Source: Emcibacter sp. (GTDB taxonomy: Bacteria; Pseudomonadota; Alphaproteobacteria; Sphingomonadales; Emcibacteraceae). Taken from it: a DNA stretch of 64,000 nt. The DNA lies in the NCBI GenBank assembly GCA_021647465.1, contig JAKIUQ010000001.1, positions 124,001 through 188,000 of the forward strand. The letters are read 5' to 3'. The first letter of the stretch is position 1. Each line of letters opens with the position of its first letter. Both the position numbers and the translations under genes were made by a program. Below the pieces are notes generated by a model. It was not told the DNA's origin. It did not search any database and saw only the letters and a list, made by a program, of their open reading frames with translations. Shown in pieces: positions 34,571-42,491 of the stretch.

Positions 34571-35032
34571 TTATTCTATAATGACAAGAACATCGCCGTA
34601 TTCAATCGGCTGTGCGCTTTCAACGAGGATCTTGGTGACAGTACCGCTAATTGTCGCGGGTATCTGGTTCATAACTTTCATCGCTTCTATGATCAGTAAT
34701 GTCTGACCAACGGATACTTTGTCACCCACCTTGATAAAATCATTACTTTCAGGGTCAGGCGCGGTATAGGCCGTTCCCACCATTGGCGATGTAATAGCGC
34801 CGGGATGTTCTTTATCAGGGGCCGGGCCAGCAGCGGCAACAGCCGGGGTGATTTCTGCGGCGATGACTTGTTGTGGGGCGGGGGCTGAAACAACTGTTGC
34901 CGCCGCCTGAATATTTCGCGCAACTCTGATTTTTCTTTCCCCGTTCTGAACCTCAATTTCGCTGAGGTCAGTTTCATTGAGCAATGTTGCCAAGTCCCGG
35001 ATAACATCCTGATCCACAAACATCTTTGACAT
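34571..35032 (-). CDS. accB: Acetyl-CoA carboxylase, biotin carboxyl carrier protein
   Basis: Carries biotin between the AccC and AccAD active sites. The C-terminal biotinyl domain has the lysine in the EAMKVMN motif and the preceding thumb-type region; the flexible alanine/proline linker (residues about 45-75) joins it to a short N-terminal helix domain. 153 residues is normal. An in-frame ATG three codons later (35023) is an alternative start. Order aroQ-accB-accC-aat on the minus strand is conserved in alphaproteobacteria. Confidence 0.97.
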   Translation of the reverse strand: MSKMFVDQDVIRDLATLLNETDLSEIEVQNGERKIRVARNIQAAATVVSAPAPQQVIAAEITPAVAAAGPAPDKEHPGAITSPMVGTAYTAPDPESNDFIKVGDKVSVGQTLLIIEAMKVMNQIPATISGTVTKILVESAQPIEYGDVLVIIE

Positions 35033-35057
35033 ATATTACAGTCCTTTTATTATTATA

Positions 35058-35510
35058 TTATACATTTAAAATATCATGGGCTGCTTCCAGCGCCAGAATA
35101 TAACTATTTACCCCGAATCCACAGATTACACCATTTGCAACAGGAGAAATATAAGAATGATGACGAAATTTCTCTCTCTTAAAGATGTTGGATAGATGGA
35201 CTTCGATAATGGGGATTTCTACAGTTTGCAGGGCGTCAAGCAAGGCAATAGACGTGTGGGTATATGCCCCGGCATTAATTATAATCGCCGCCATCTTTGC
35301 GCTGGATTGCTGTATCCATTCCACAAGTTCGCCTTCACTATTGCTTTGGCGAAAATCAATATTATACCCCAATTCCTGCCCATGAGAGGTCATGTCATCT
35401 TTTATATTCTCAAGGGTCTTTGAACCATAAATTTCAGGCTCTCGCGTACCCAGCATATTCAAATTAGGGCCGTTTAAAACCAGAATATATTTCCTGCTAT
35501 TTTCAATCAT
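35058..35510 (-). CDS. aroQ: 3-dehydroquinate dehydratase, type II
   Basis: Third step of the shikimate pathway, dehydrating 3-dehydroquinate. The type II family start LVLNGPNLNMLGTREPEIYG with its catalytic tyrosine, the QSNSEGELVEWI block, IINAGAYTHTSIALLDAL and EVHLSNIFKREKFRHHS are all present. 150 residues matches the dodecameric type II enzyme. It leads the leftward aroQ-accB-accC-aat operon, with a promoter about 40 bp upstream. Confidence 0.97.
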   Translation of the reverse strand: MIENSRKYILVLNGPNLNMLGTREPEIYGSKTLENIKDDMTSHGQELGYNIDFRQSNSEGELVEWIQQSSAKMAAIIINAGAYTHTSIALLDALQTVEIPIIEVHLSNIFKREKFRHHSYISPVANGVICGFGVNSYILALEAAHDILNV

Positions 35511-35544
35511 GCTAACCTGTATTTTTTATTTAGTGCCGCAATAT

Positions 35545-35573
35545 ATAATATTTTGTATCCTTATGGAAACCAA
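35545..35573 (-). promoter_or_regulatory. Promoter for aroQ-accBC-aat
   Basis: On the minus strand TTGGTT (35573-35568) and TATTAT (35550-35545) are separated by 17 bp. Transcription would start near 35538, about 28 bases before aroQ. Confidence 0.5.
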
Positions 35574-35583
35574 GAATATACAT

Positions 35584-35611
35584 TTGACGCGAAATATTTC
35601 CGGACTATAAA
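35584..35611 (+). promoter_or_regulatory. Promoter for thiS-thiG
   Basis: TTGACG (35584-35589) and TATAAA (35606-35611) with 16-bp spacing, about 50 bp before thiS. The leader after it is too short for a TPP riboswitch and I see no CTGAGA-type thi-box, so control by TPP is not indicated. Confidence 0.6.
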
Positions 35612-35661
35612 GGATTGATGTTACTCTGCATAGACAAACTGTAAGAACAGGATTAAAATTA

Positions 35662-35874
35662 GTGATTAATATAACTCTAAATGGTGACTCTCATAAAATT
35701 CAAAAGGGCCAGAGTTTATTCGATTTATTACAGGATTTAAAACTTGATCCCGGTAAAGTCGCGGTTGAAAGAAATCTTGAAATTGTGCCCAAGTCCACCT
35801 ATCAAGATATAGAAATTGATGATGGTGACAGACTTGAAATAGTTCATTTTATAGGTGGTGGAAAAACAATATGA
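35662..35874 (+). CDS. thiS: Thiamine biosynthesis sulfur carrier ThiS
   Basis: Ubiquitin-like sulfur carrier that delivers sulfur, as a C-terminal thiocarboxylate, to ThiG for thiazole formation. The 70-residue protein has the beta-grasp pattern, VAVERNLEIVPKS and DRLEIVHFIGGG. The usual ThiS ends exactly in Gly-Gly; here the tail is GGGKTI, three residues beyond, so it would need trimming or would act differently. Start is GTG with AGGA nine bases upstream. It overlaps thiG by 4 bp. Confidence 0.92.
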   Translation: MINITLNGDSHKIQKGQSLFDLLQDLKLDPGKVAVERNLEIVPKSTYQDIEIDDGDRLEIVHFIGGGKTI

Positions 35875-36644
35875 ATAACGATAACTTTAAGGTAGCCGAC
35901 ATGAGTTTTTCGTCTCGGTTAATTGTTGGCACAGGTAAATACAAGGATTTTGAGGAAACGGCGTTGGCGGTAGAGGCGTCTGGTGCGCAGATTGTGACTG
36001 TCGCCGTTCGCCGTGTGAATGTCATGGACCCGAACCAGCCTATGCTGGTGGATTATCTTGACCCAAAAAAATATACTTATTTGCCAAACACGGCGGGATG
36101 TTTTACCGCCGATGATGCGATACGAACGCTGCGCTTGGCGCGAGAGGCCGGGGGCTGGAATTTGGTTAAACTTGAAGTTTTGGGGGATCAAAAAACCCTC
36201 TATCCCAATATGGTCGAAACGCTTCATGCCGCAGAAGTATTGATTAAGGAAAATTTCGACGTCATGGTCTATTGCAGCGATGATCCGATTATGGCACAGC
36301 GGTTGGAAGATTTGGGGTGCTGCGCGATTATGCCGCTGGGCGCGCCAATAGGCTCAGGGCTGGGCATTCAAAACCCTGTGCAAATAAGGTTGATTATCGA
36401 ACAGGCGAATGTTCCTGTTTTGGTTGATGCCGGCGTGGGGACGGCTTCTGATGCCGCCGTTGCGATGGAACTTGGCTGTGATGGCGTTTTGATGAATACA
36501 GCCATAGCCGAAGCAAAAGACCCGATCGCAATGGCGCGGGCGATGAACCTTGCTGTGCAAGCGGGCAGGGCCGCCTATTTTGCCGGAAGAATGCCGAAAA
36601 AACTTTATGCTGACCCTTCTTCACCTCTTGCGGGGCTTATTTAA
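35871..36644 (+). CDS. thiG: Thiazole synthase ThiG
   Basis: Forms the thiazole phosphate ring of thiamine from deoxyxylulose phosphate, dehydroglycine and ThiS thiocarboxylate. A TIM-barrel enzyme of 257 residues with SRLIVGTGKYKDF, VRRVN, NTAGCFTADDAIRTLRLARE, KLEVLGD with the Schiff-base lysine and DAGVGTASDAAVAMELGCDGVLMNTAIA in two shorter blocks. Coupled to thiS by ATGA overlap. thiO, thiE and thiC are not in the window. It ends 10 bp before the convergent DsbA-like gene. Confidence 0.96.
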   Translation: MNNDNFKVADMSFSSRLIVGTGKYKDFEETALAVEASGAQIVTVAVRRVNVMDPNQPMLVDYLDPKKYTYLPNTAGCFTADDAIRTLRLAREAGGWNLVKLEVLGDQKTLYPNMVETLHAAEVLIKENFDVMVYCSDDPIMAQRLEDLGCCAIMPLGAPIGSGLGIQNPVQIRLIIEQANVPVLVDAGVGTASDAAVAMELGCDGVLMNTAIAEAKDPIAMARAMNLAVQAGRAAYFAGRMPKKLYADPSSPLAGLI

Positions 36645-36654
36645 AAATATTCGA

Positions 36655-37416
36655 TTATTTTGCCTTTTTAGCTGAACGCCTTGTCCGTTCGATGGCTTCC
36701 ACGAGTGTCTCGTAAGAAACCGCCCCGGGAATAACGGTATTTCCGATTATGAAGCCGGGCGTTCCTGTAATTTGCAGGGCCTTCGCCAGACCATGGTTTA
36801 TTTGTATGTTTCGCTCCAGAACCGGGCTGGTCATATCTTTTGCCAAAAGCTGTTCATCTATGCCAAGGTCACGCGCAATTTTGAAAATACGGCCTTCTGT
36901 CATTTTCCCATGACTTTTCATCAGCGCCGCGTGAAACTCAGGATATTTCCCCTGTTTCATGGACGCCATTGCCGCTTTGGATATGACATATGATGATTCT
37001 GAAAGAATAGGGAATTCCTTGTAAATAACCCGAAGATTTTTATCTTCTCTGATTAATTTTTCCATTGTATCAAGGGCAGTTTTGCAATAACCACAGTTAT
37101 AATCGAAAAATTCGATAATCGTGACATCGCCGTTTTTATTGCCGCCGACGTAGCTAAAGCCATCATTATAAAGCCGCGTATGATGTCGCTCTAACATGGC
37201 TTTTTTTGTACGGTTTTGCAGAATTTGAATGGCTTCGGGTAAAATTTCGGGATGATCCAGAATATAATCACGGATCATCTGATTGATTTCGGCCTTTTGT
37301 GTTGCTGATAAGGCCGGCTGTTCTTCAGCAGCTGATACGGCGGAGCCGGAAATCATAAAAATAATTCCAAAGAGGTTCAAGAGGATTTTTGTAATCGTTA
37401 TAGATATTTGAGGCAT
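36655..37416 (-). CDS. DsbA-family periplasmic thiol oxidoreductase
   Basis: Exported thioredoxin-fold protein. A signal peptide spans about residues 1-29 (hydrophobic core, cut near VSA-AEE). A helical segment follows (about 38-80), then the DsbA fold with active site FFDYNCGYCKTA (CGYC) and the cis-proline loop TGTPGFIIG. 253 residues and the N-terminal helical extension match the Com1/BdbD-like subgroup common in alphaproteobacteria. It may oxidise or isomerise envelope disulfides. The M48 peptidase gene lies 11 bp upstream on the same strand, so they are probably co-transcribed. Confidence 0.9.
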   Translation of the reverse strand: MPQISITITKILLNLFGIIFMISGSAVSAAEEQPALSATQKAEINQMIRDYILDHPEILPEAIQILQNRTKKAMLERHHTRLYNDGFSYVGGNKNGDVTIIEFFDYNCGYCKTALDTMEKLIREDKNLRVIYKEFPILSESSYVISKAAMASMKQGKYPEFHAALMKSHGKMTEGRIFKIARDLGIDEQLLAKDMTSPVLERNIQINHGLAKALQITGTPGFIIGNTVIPGAVSYETLVEAIERTRRSAKKAK

Positions 37417-37427
37417 GTTTTTTCTAC

Positions 37428-38861
37428 TTAATGTTTTTCTTTTTGTTTCTTTTCGTGTTTCTTACGATCTTTATCGGTCATATTTGATTGCGTTACAACA
37501 AGTATATCCTGAGCCCTGATCCATTGTGGTATATCATGGGGTAATGTATCAACGGCATGTTTGGCATTAATCATTGCCCCTTGCATATTTCCGATCAGCA
37601 GAAATCTCTCCGCTGTGGAATAATATGTCATGGCCTTGTTTTTCTTTCGATGATAAGCGATAGAAGCCTGATACCAGGCGAAGGAATTTTTTGGATCGCG
37701 GGATAATGCAAATTCAAGATTCGCCAGGGCCTCGCTCAAATACAGATCATCTTCTGTTGCAATCAGTGACTGGGCTAAAGAAATGCGTATTAAAGAGGCA
37801 TCAGGAAGATTTTTGACGGCATTTCGGTAGGGCTGGATTGAATCTATGATCAAGCCATTTTCAAATAAGATCTGGCCTTTCGTTTCCCAGAAGAAGGGGT
37901 CATCGGGATATTCTTGCAAAAGTTTATCTATTTCAGCTATGGCCTTGGCCATTTCATGCTGCTTGTGATAGGCAAAGGCGCGGGCATATTTGGCGTAAAG
38001 GCTTTGATCTTTTTGAGTATATTTATTGAGGGTCGCATAAGGCGGTTTTAAATAACCATATAGTTTTGCTTGCAGACGTTTGAATTCATGTTCAATTTTT
38101 TCAGGGGTTTTGGCTTTAAAATAAACTGAGTTTTCCACCCGTTGCCGCAGCTTGGAAATTCTTTGACCGCTTACGGGATGTGTGCCGGCATAGGGATCCC
38201 GGTAACGGGCGGTCATAAGTTCCTGATCACCCAGATAATCAAGAAAACCAATCAATCCCATGCCGGATTGCCCTGTTTTCTCGAGGAAAGTCAAGCCCGC
38301 CTGATCAGCGGCTGATTCTTGCGTGCGGCTATATTTAAGAAAAGTTCTTGTGCCAATTTGTTGCCCGCCAAGGATGAGCGCCATGCCAGCGTCACCTGAC
38401 CCCGCAGCAATAGCCGCCGCGCCGAGAAGGGCGCCAAGCAACGTCATAACAGTGGCGCTTTTGATGCCATCGGAAAAGCGTGACAAATGTCCCCCGGTGA
38501 TATGGCCGGCTTCATGGGCAATAACGCCAATGACCTGATTGGCGTCCTTTGCCTGTATCAACAGGCCGGAATGAAGAAAAATATTCTGGCCGCCTGCGAC
38601 AAAGGCATTCAGGCTATTGTCATTGATCAAATATGTTCTAACCGAATTACTATCAAGTTCGGCAGCTTTGAAAATCGGCTCTGACATATGCCGAATGGTC
38701 TGTTCAATTTCCGCATCACGCAATATGGACAAACCACCGCCCCTTTGGGCGTAGCTGGTGTGAGGCATTCCAAGGGTGAAAATCAAAATCATGCAAAAGA
38801 GCTGGCAAAATCTGCGGCTTATAAATTGGGGCGAAAAAAGCATATGGACTTTCTTTATCAT
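37428..38861 (-). CDS. BepA-like M48 metalloprotease with TPR repeats
   Basis: Periplasmic zinc metalloprotease of the outer-membrane assembly quality-control type (BepA/YfgC-like). A signal peptide precedes about residue 40. The M48 catalytic motif VIAHEAGHITGGHLSRF and the third ligand region RTQESAADQAGL are present. A tail of TPR-type helices covers about residues 280-460. The C-terminus is lysine-rich (KDRKKHEKKQKEKH). 477 residues fits the family. It leads into the DsbA-like gene, which suits joint action on envelope proteins. Two inverted repeats lie in its upstream region. Confidence 0.9.
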   Translation of the reverse strand: MIKKVHMLFSPQFISRRFCQLFCMILIFTLGMPHTSYAQRGGGLSILRDAEIEQTIRHMSEPIFKAAELDSNSVRTYLINDNSLNAFVAGGQNIFLHSGLLIQAKDANQVIGVIAHEAGHITGGHLSRFSDGIKSATVMTLLGALLGAAAIAAGSGDAGMALILGGQQIGTRTFLKYSRTQESAADQAGLTFLEKTGQSGMGLIGFLDYLGDQELMTARYRDPYAGTHPVSGQRISKLRQRVENSVYFKAKTPEKIEHEFKRLQAKLYGYLKPPYATLNKYTQKDQSLYAKYARAFAYHKQHEMAKAIAEIDKLLQEYPDDPFFWETKGQILFENGLIIDSIQPYRNAVKNLPDASLIRISLAQSLIATEDDLYLSEALANLEFALSRDPKNSFAWYQASIAYHRKKNKAMTYYSTAERFLLIGNMQGAMINAKHAVDTLPHDIPQWIRAQDILVVTQSNMTDKDRKKHEKKQKEKH

Positions 38862-38899
38862 GGCATCACGTTAAATAGTGCAAATTCATTCGTCAATTA

Positions 38900-38954
38900 T
38901 ATTGTCATATTTTATTCTGACAATAAGCATGTTCATATGGATACAGCATGAACA
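38900..38954. promoter_or_regulatory. Two inverted repeats upstream of the M48 gene
   Basis: TATTGTCA/TGACAATA (38900-38907 and 38918-38925, 10-base spacer) and TGTTCAT/ATGAACA (38930-38936 and 38948-38954, 11-base spacer) lie 40-95 bp upstream of the M48 start. Both are perfect. They lack T-runs, so operators are more likely than terminators. Confidence 0.35.
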
Positions 38955-38986
38955 AGCATATTTTACTATAGAAGAAGATTTTGATA

Positions 38987-39020
38987 AAATTAAGGCCCGG
39001 CAAATGCCGGGCCTTAATTT
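38987..39020. terminator. Strong intrinsic terminator after rne
   Basis: A perfect 15-bp stem, AAATTAAGGCCCGGC (38987-39001) with GCCGGGCCTTAATTT (39006-39020), around a 4-base AAAT loop. On the minus strand it lies 38 bp after the rne stop and runs into AT-rich sequence, so it terminates rne transcription. Confidence 0.85.
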
Positions 39021-39057
39021 GGAATAAATTTCCCTGAATTGATCCAGTAAGATCGGG

Positions 39058-41916
39058 TTAACCGAAGGTGCGTTGCCACCAACCAGATTTTTTAGGGCCG
39101 GTTTTCTCAGTCTCTGCTGCCTTATTAGGTGCCGCAGATTTAACTTCTGTTTTTACAGATCCATCCGTGGAAGTTTCCGGGCTGGCTTTGACAGATTTTG
39201 CAGCGGGTTCCGCACCGGTATTTTCGGCTGTCGGGCCGGATGCTTTTTTATTGCCAGAGGCGTTTCTTCTACTTCTTGCCTGCGGCGGGTAGGGCCGCCT
39301 TGCTGGCTTCTCTTCCGTTTTCTTTTCTGCGCTGTCGCCGGAACTTTCGGGGCTATCTACGGCATCTGTTTTCGACTTATTGTCTTCAGAAGCTTTTTTT
39401 CCGCCGCGAGGGCGTCTGCTGTGTTTTGGTTTTTCTTCACCAGACGTTTTAGAGCTGGCCTCAGAGCTGGCTTCAGGATTGGTTTCAGAAACTGGCTCAC
39501 TTGCGGCCTCAGTAGAAGAGGAGGCCGTATCCGCTTGATCTCTATGATTGCGGCGTGGTCTTCTTCTACGGCGGCGCGGCTTACTTTCCTGATTTTCAGG
39601 CGATGTTGTCTCCGGCGCGCTATCCGGATTTACAGCGGCGGAGTCATCTGTTTTTTTCTGATCATCGCTGGTATCACTCGACTGGTTTTCGGTCTTTTCT
39701 TTATGTTTTCGCGACTGGTCACGCTGCCGGTTGCTACGGTTCTGTGCCGAACGGTTTTTACCTTGAGTGCGCTGATTTGTCTCACGAGCTTTATTTTGAT
39801 GGCCTCCGCCCGATTTTTCGAATTTCTTATTATCTGAATTGGGCGCGTCCAATTTATAAGCAGATTCAGTCAGGCTTGAATCAATGATAATTTCAATGGT
39901 AAAGTTATATTGCTCTTCCAGACTAACCAGTTTTTTTCGCTTGTTATTTAACAAATAGATCGCGGTTTTTTCCGGAAGATGGACGGAAACTTTATCGTTT
40001 CGTGATTTGATTCCCTCATCTTCCAATGCCCGCAGGATATGCAGGACTTGAGATTCTACAGACCGGATAACGCCGGCTCCCTCGCAGTGAGGGCAGGCGG
40101 TTGTGCTGGATTCCAGAACGCCGGCACGCAGACGTTGACGTGACATTTCCATTAAGCCAAACGAACTTATTCTGCCAACCTGTATTCGGGCACGATCCGA
40201 TTTCAGACATTCTTTCATTTTTTGTTCAACGGCCCGATTATTTCCCCTGTTTTCCATATCAATGAAATCAATGACGATCAGTCCGGCCATATCACGCAGG
40301 CGCAGCTGACGGGCGATTTCCTCAGCCGCTTCGAGATTGGTCTTGCGGGCGGTTTCTTCAATATTATGCTCTTTAGTCGCCTTGCCAGAGTTCACATCAA
40401 TGGAGACCAAGGCTTCGGTGGGATTAATAACAATATAACCGCCGGATTTTAATTGTGCTGTTGGGGAATACATGGCGTCCAACTGGCTTTCCACCTGAAA
40501 TTTATGGAGCAACGGGACCGGATCGGTATAATGTTTTATTTTGCGGGCATGACTGGGCATAAGCAGGCGCATAAAGGAACGGGCCGTTTTATATCCTTTT
40601 TCTCCCTCAACCAGAATTTCATCAACTTCGCGTGTGTAAAGGTCGCGGATACTGCGTTTGATAAGGTCGCCTTCTTCATTGATCAAAACCGGTGCCACAG
40701 ATTTAAGCGTGCGCTCCCGAATACCTTCCCAGGTGCGGATGAGGTAATCAAAGTCCCGTTTAATTTCAGTTTTGGTACGGCTTTGGCCTGCCGTCCGGAT
40801 AATGCAGGCGATTCCGCTAGGCATTTCAAGGGCAGAAAGAATCTTCTTGAGGGACTTTCGTTCACTGACATTGGCAATTTTACGACTAACGCCGCCGCCA
40901 TGAAGCGTGTTTGGCATTAGAACGCAATAGCGTCCCGGCAGGGATAAATAAGTGGTCAGGGCCGCGCCTTTATTTCCGCGTTCTTCCTTGACAACCTGTA
41001 TCAGAATGATTTGATTCTTTTTAATGACTTCTTGAATCTTATACTTGCGGCGCAGTCCCTTGGCGATTTTTATGCGTAATCTTTCTTCTGCCTCTTCATC
41101 ATCAATAATATCAGAGCCCGCGATTTCTGTAGCATCGTCTTCGTCATAGGTATCATCCTCCATATCATTATTTAAGTCATCATCTGAATTATCATCAGAC
41201 GTAACCCTTTCTGATATGGTTTCAGAAGCTGCGACATATTCCGCTTTGGTGATTGAACCAGAATCATTTTCTGGGTCATCTTCTGGGTCATCTTCTGATT
41301 CAGGTGAGGCAATTTTATGGGTTTCTTCTTCTGTTACATCATCAGTTGAAACAGAGGATGTTATTATCTCGTTGTCTGATGCGTCATATTTTGGCGGCTC
41401 TGGGGATTCAAGGTTAATTTCAGATATGGATTCAGAACTGGTTTCCGGCCCAGTCTCTGGCCCCGTCTCAGGATTGAGTTTTGAGGCCTCTTCCTTAATA
41501 TCTTCCTTCTTACTATCTTCCAGGGCATTATTTTTCTTGTCAATATTGCTTTTAGATTTTCTTCGGGGTTTTCTTTTTGGCTTTTTCTCTGGAATTTCTT
41601 CCTCATCCTCATTGAGAAGCTTGGCATAGGCAGCCGCTTCTTCCGCAATTAATTCTTCGCGGTCGGAAACCGGGATTTGATAATAGTCTGGGTGTATTTC
41701 GCTGAAAGCAAGGAAACCGTGGCGGTTGCCGCCATAATCAACAAAAGCCGCTTGCAAAGAAGGCTCTACGCGAGTGATTTTTGCTAAATATACATTGCCT
41801 TTGATTTGTTTTTTTGCTGAAGATTCGTAATCAAATTCCTCAACACGGTTGCCATGAACGATTGCAACGCGAGTCTCTTCCTCGTGCGATGCATCGATTA
41901 ACATTTTTATAGTCAT
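39058..41916 (-). CDS. rne: Ribonuclease E/G family endoribonuclease
   Basis: Central mRNA decay and rRNA processing enzyme. The S1 domain starts at residue ~37 (GNVYLAKITRVEPSLQAAF) but is split by an insertion of roughly 180 residues, extremely Glu/Asp/Ser-rich, before KIAKGLRRKYKIQ. The catalytic domain has ALVSIDVNSGKAT and LIVIDFIDMENRGN with the metal-binding aspartates, and the Zn-link CPHCEGAG. The last ~270 residues are disordered, rich in Arg, Lys and Glu, with short 4-residue repeats, as in degradosome scaffolds. GGAGAGA precedes the ATG. 952 residues fits alphaproteobacterial RNase E. A strong terminator follows. Confidence 0.95.
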   Translation of the reverse strand: MTIKMLIDASHEEETRVAIVHGNRVEEFDYESSAKKQIKGNVYLAKITRVEPSLQAAFVDYGGNRHGFLAFSEIHPDYYQIPVSDREELIAEEAAAYAKLLNEDEEEIPEKKPKRKPRRKSKSNIDKKNNALEDSKKEDIKEEASKLNPETGPETGPETSSESISEINLESPEPPKYDASDNEIITSSVSTDDVTEEETHKIASPESEDDPEDDPENDSGSITKAEYVAASETISERVTSDDNSDDDLNNDMEDDTYDEDDATEIAGSDIIDDEEAEERLRIKIAKGLRRKYKIQEVIKKNQIILIQVVKEERGNKGAALTTYLSLPGRYCVLMPNTLHGGGVSRKIANVSERKSLKKILSALEMPSGIACIIRTAGQSRTKTEIKRDFDYLIRTWEGIRERTLKSVAPVLINEEGDLIKRSIRDLYTREVDEILVEGEKGYKTARSFMRLLMPSHARKIKHYTDPVPLLHKFQVESQLDAMYSPTAQLKSGGYIVINPTEALVSIDVNSGKATKEHNIEETARKTNLEAAEEIARQLRLRDMAGLIVIDFIDMENRGNNRAVEQKMKECLKSDRARIQVGRISSFGLMEMSRQRLRAGVLESSTTACPHCEGAGVIRSVESQVLHILRALEDEGIKSRNDKVSVHLPEKTAIYLLNNKRKKLVSLEEQYNFTIEIIIDSSLTESAYKLDAPNSDNKKFEKSGGGHQNKARETNQRTQGKNRSAQNRSNRQRDQSRKHKEKTENQSSDTSDDQKKTDDSAAVNPDSAPETTSPENQESKPRRRRRRPRRNHRDQADTASSSTEAASEPVSETNPEASSEASSKTSGEEKPKHSRRPRGGKKASEDNKSKTDAVDSPESSGDSAEKKTEEKPARRPYPPQARSRRNASGNKKASGPTAENTGAEPAAKSVKASPETSTDGSVKTEVKSAAPNKAAETEKTGPKKSGWWQRTFG
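39451..39498. repeat. 12-bp tandem units in the rne C-terminal region
   Basis: Four 12-bp units with a shared AGAGCTGGCYTC-like pattern, in frame, encode a repeating four-residue Ser/Glu/Ala/Pro pattern in the disordered tail of RNase E. The first two units are nearly identical; the last two have diverged. Confidence 0.6.
41264..41299. repeat. 12-bp tandem units in the rne acidic insertion (a)
   Basis: Three in-frame 12-bp units, TCATTTTCTGGG, TCATCTTCTGGG and TCATCTTCTGAT, encode the repeated EDDP-type acidic segment inside the split S1 domain of RNase E. Confidence 0.7.
41441..41476. repeat. 12-bp tandem units in the rne acidic insertion (b)
   Basis: Three in-frame 12-bp units, GTTTCCGGCCCA, GTCTCTGGCCCC and GTCTCAGGATTG, encode PETG-like four-residue repeats (NPETGPETGPETSSE) in RNase E. 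Confidence 0.65.
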
Positions 41917-42491
41917 TTAAATTCTCTCCACAACCATATCCGCTCGAGCCAGATATGCGTAAAGCATTTAACAGGCGTGCTGGTTTCAGGTTGTTATTTT
42001 TTATAGGGTTAAAAAAGGTGGCATTCACAGGCTTATTCGCGGCAAACATCATCCCAATCAGGAGAAACATATGTTCCATCTGTATGGTCTGACCAATAAC
42101 CTTAATGCTGTTAATGCTGAAATTCATTTATCTTTTCGTTTTTGTTATTCTGGATCAGATGATCTCAAATAATTTTGTAATTTGCGGCCCATTTTTTGCT
42201 ATGATATGAGGTCAATATCATCGGATATTACGACCATATTACCAAAGCGTTTGGAAATGTAATTCTCCTGAGCTCGCCTTATTATGCTATTCAAATATTC
42301 AAAATTAATTTCTATATCATTAATATATTTGGATATTTGACTGCTATGGTAACATAACCATACAATAGGCACTCTACAATAGCTAAAGTATTTATTTTTA
42401 TAAATAATTAATGAGCTTTTCCTATTGTTCATATATATTAGCGGATAATTTTTAATCAATGTGATTTAGGCAGGTCGTAAAATTAATAGAT
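41917..42491. other. Divergent intergenic region, rne / amiC
   Basis: About 575 bp, the longest gap in the window. The part next to rne (41917-42130) is likely its long 5' leader, as rne leaders elsewhere mediate autoregulation. The AT-rich remainder must hold the promoters for rne and amiC, but none is convincing by eye. A leftward open frame of 86 codons (42199-42459) begins with TTG, has no ribosome binding site and no recognisable domain; I do not call it a gene. No tRNA, terminator or known small RNA is recognised. Confidence 0.5.

Noticed and set aside
35612..35661. TPP riboswitch upstream of thiS
   Set aside because: The leader is only about 50 bases and lacks the CTGAGA thi-box.
39073..39837. 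Long rightward open frame (254 codons) antisense to rne
   Set aside because: It is the complement of the low-complexity RNase E tail; the protein is Arg/Phe-rich without domain and has no promoter or ribosome binding site.
42199..42459. 86-codon leftward open frame in the rne-amiC gap
   Set aside because: It starts with TTG, lacks a ribosome binding site, has no recognisable domain and lies in AT-rich DNA where open frames arise by chance.
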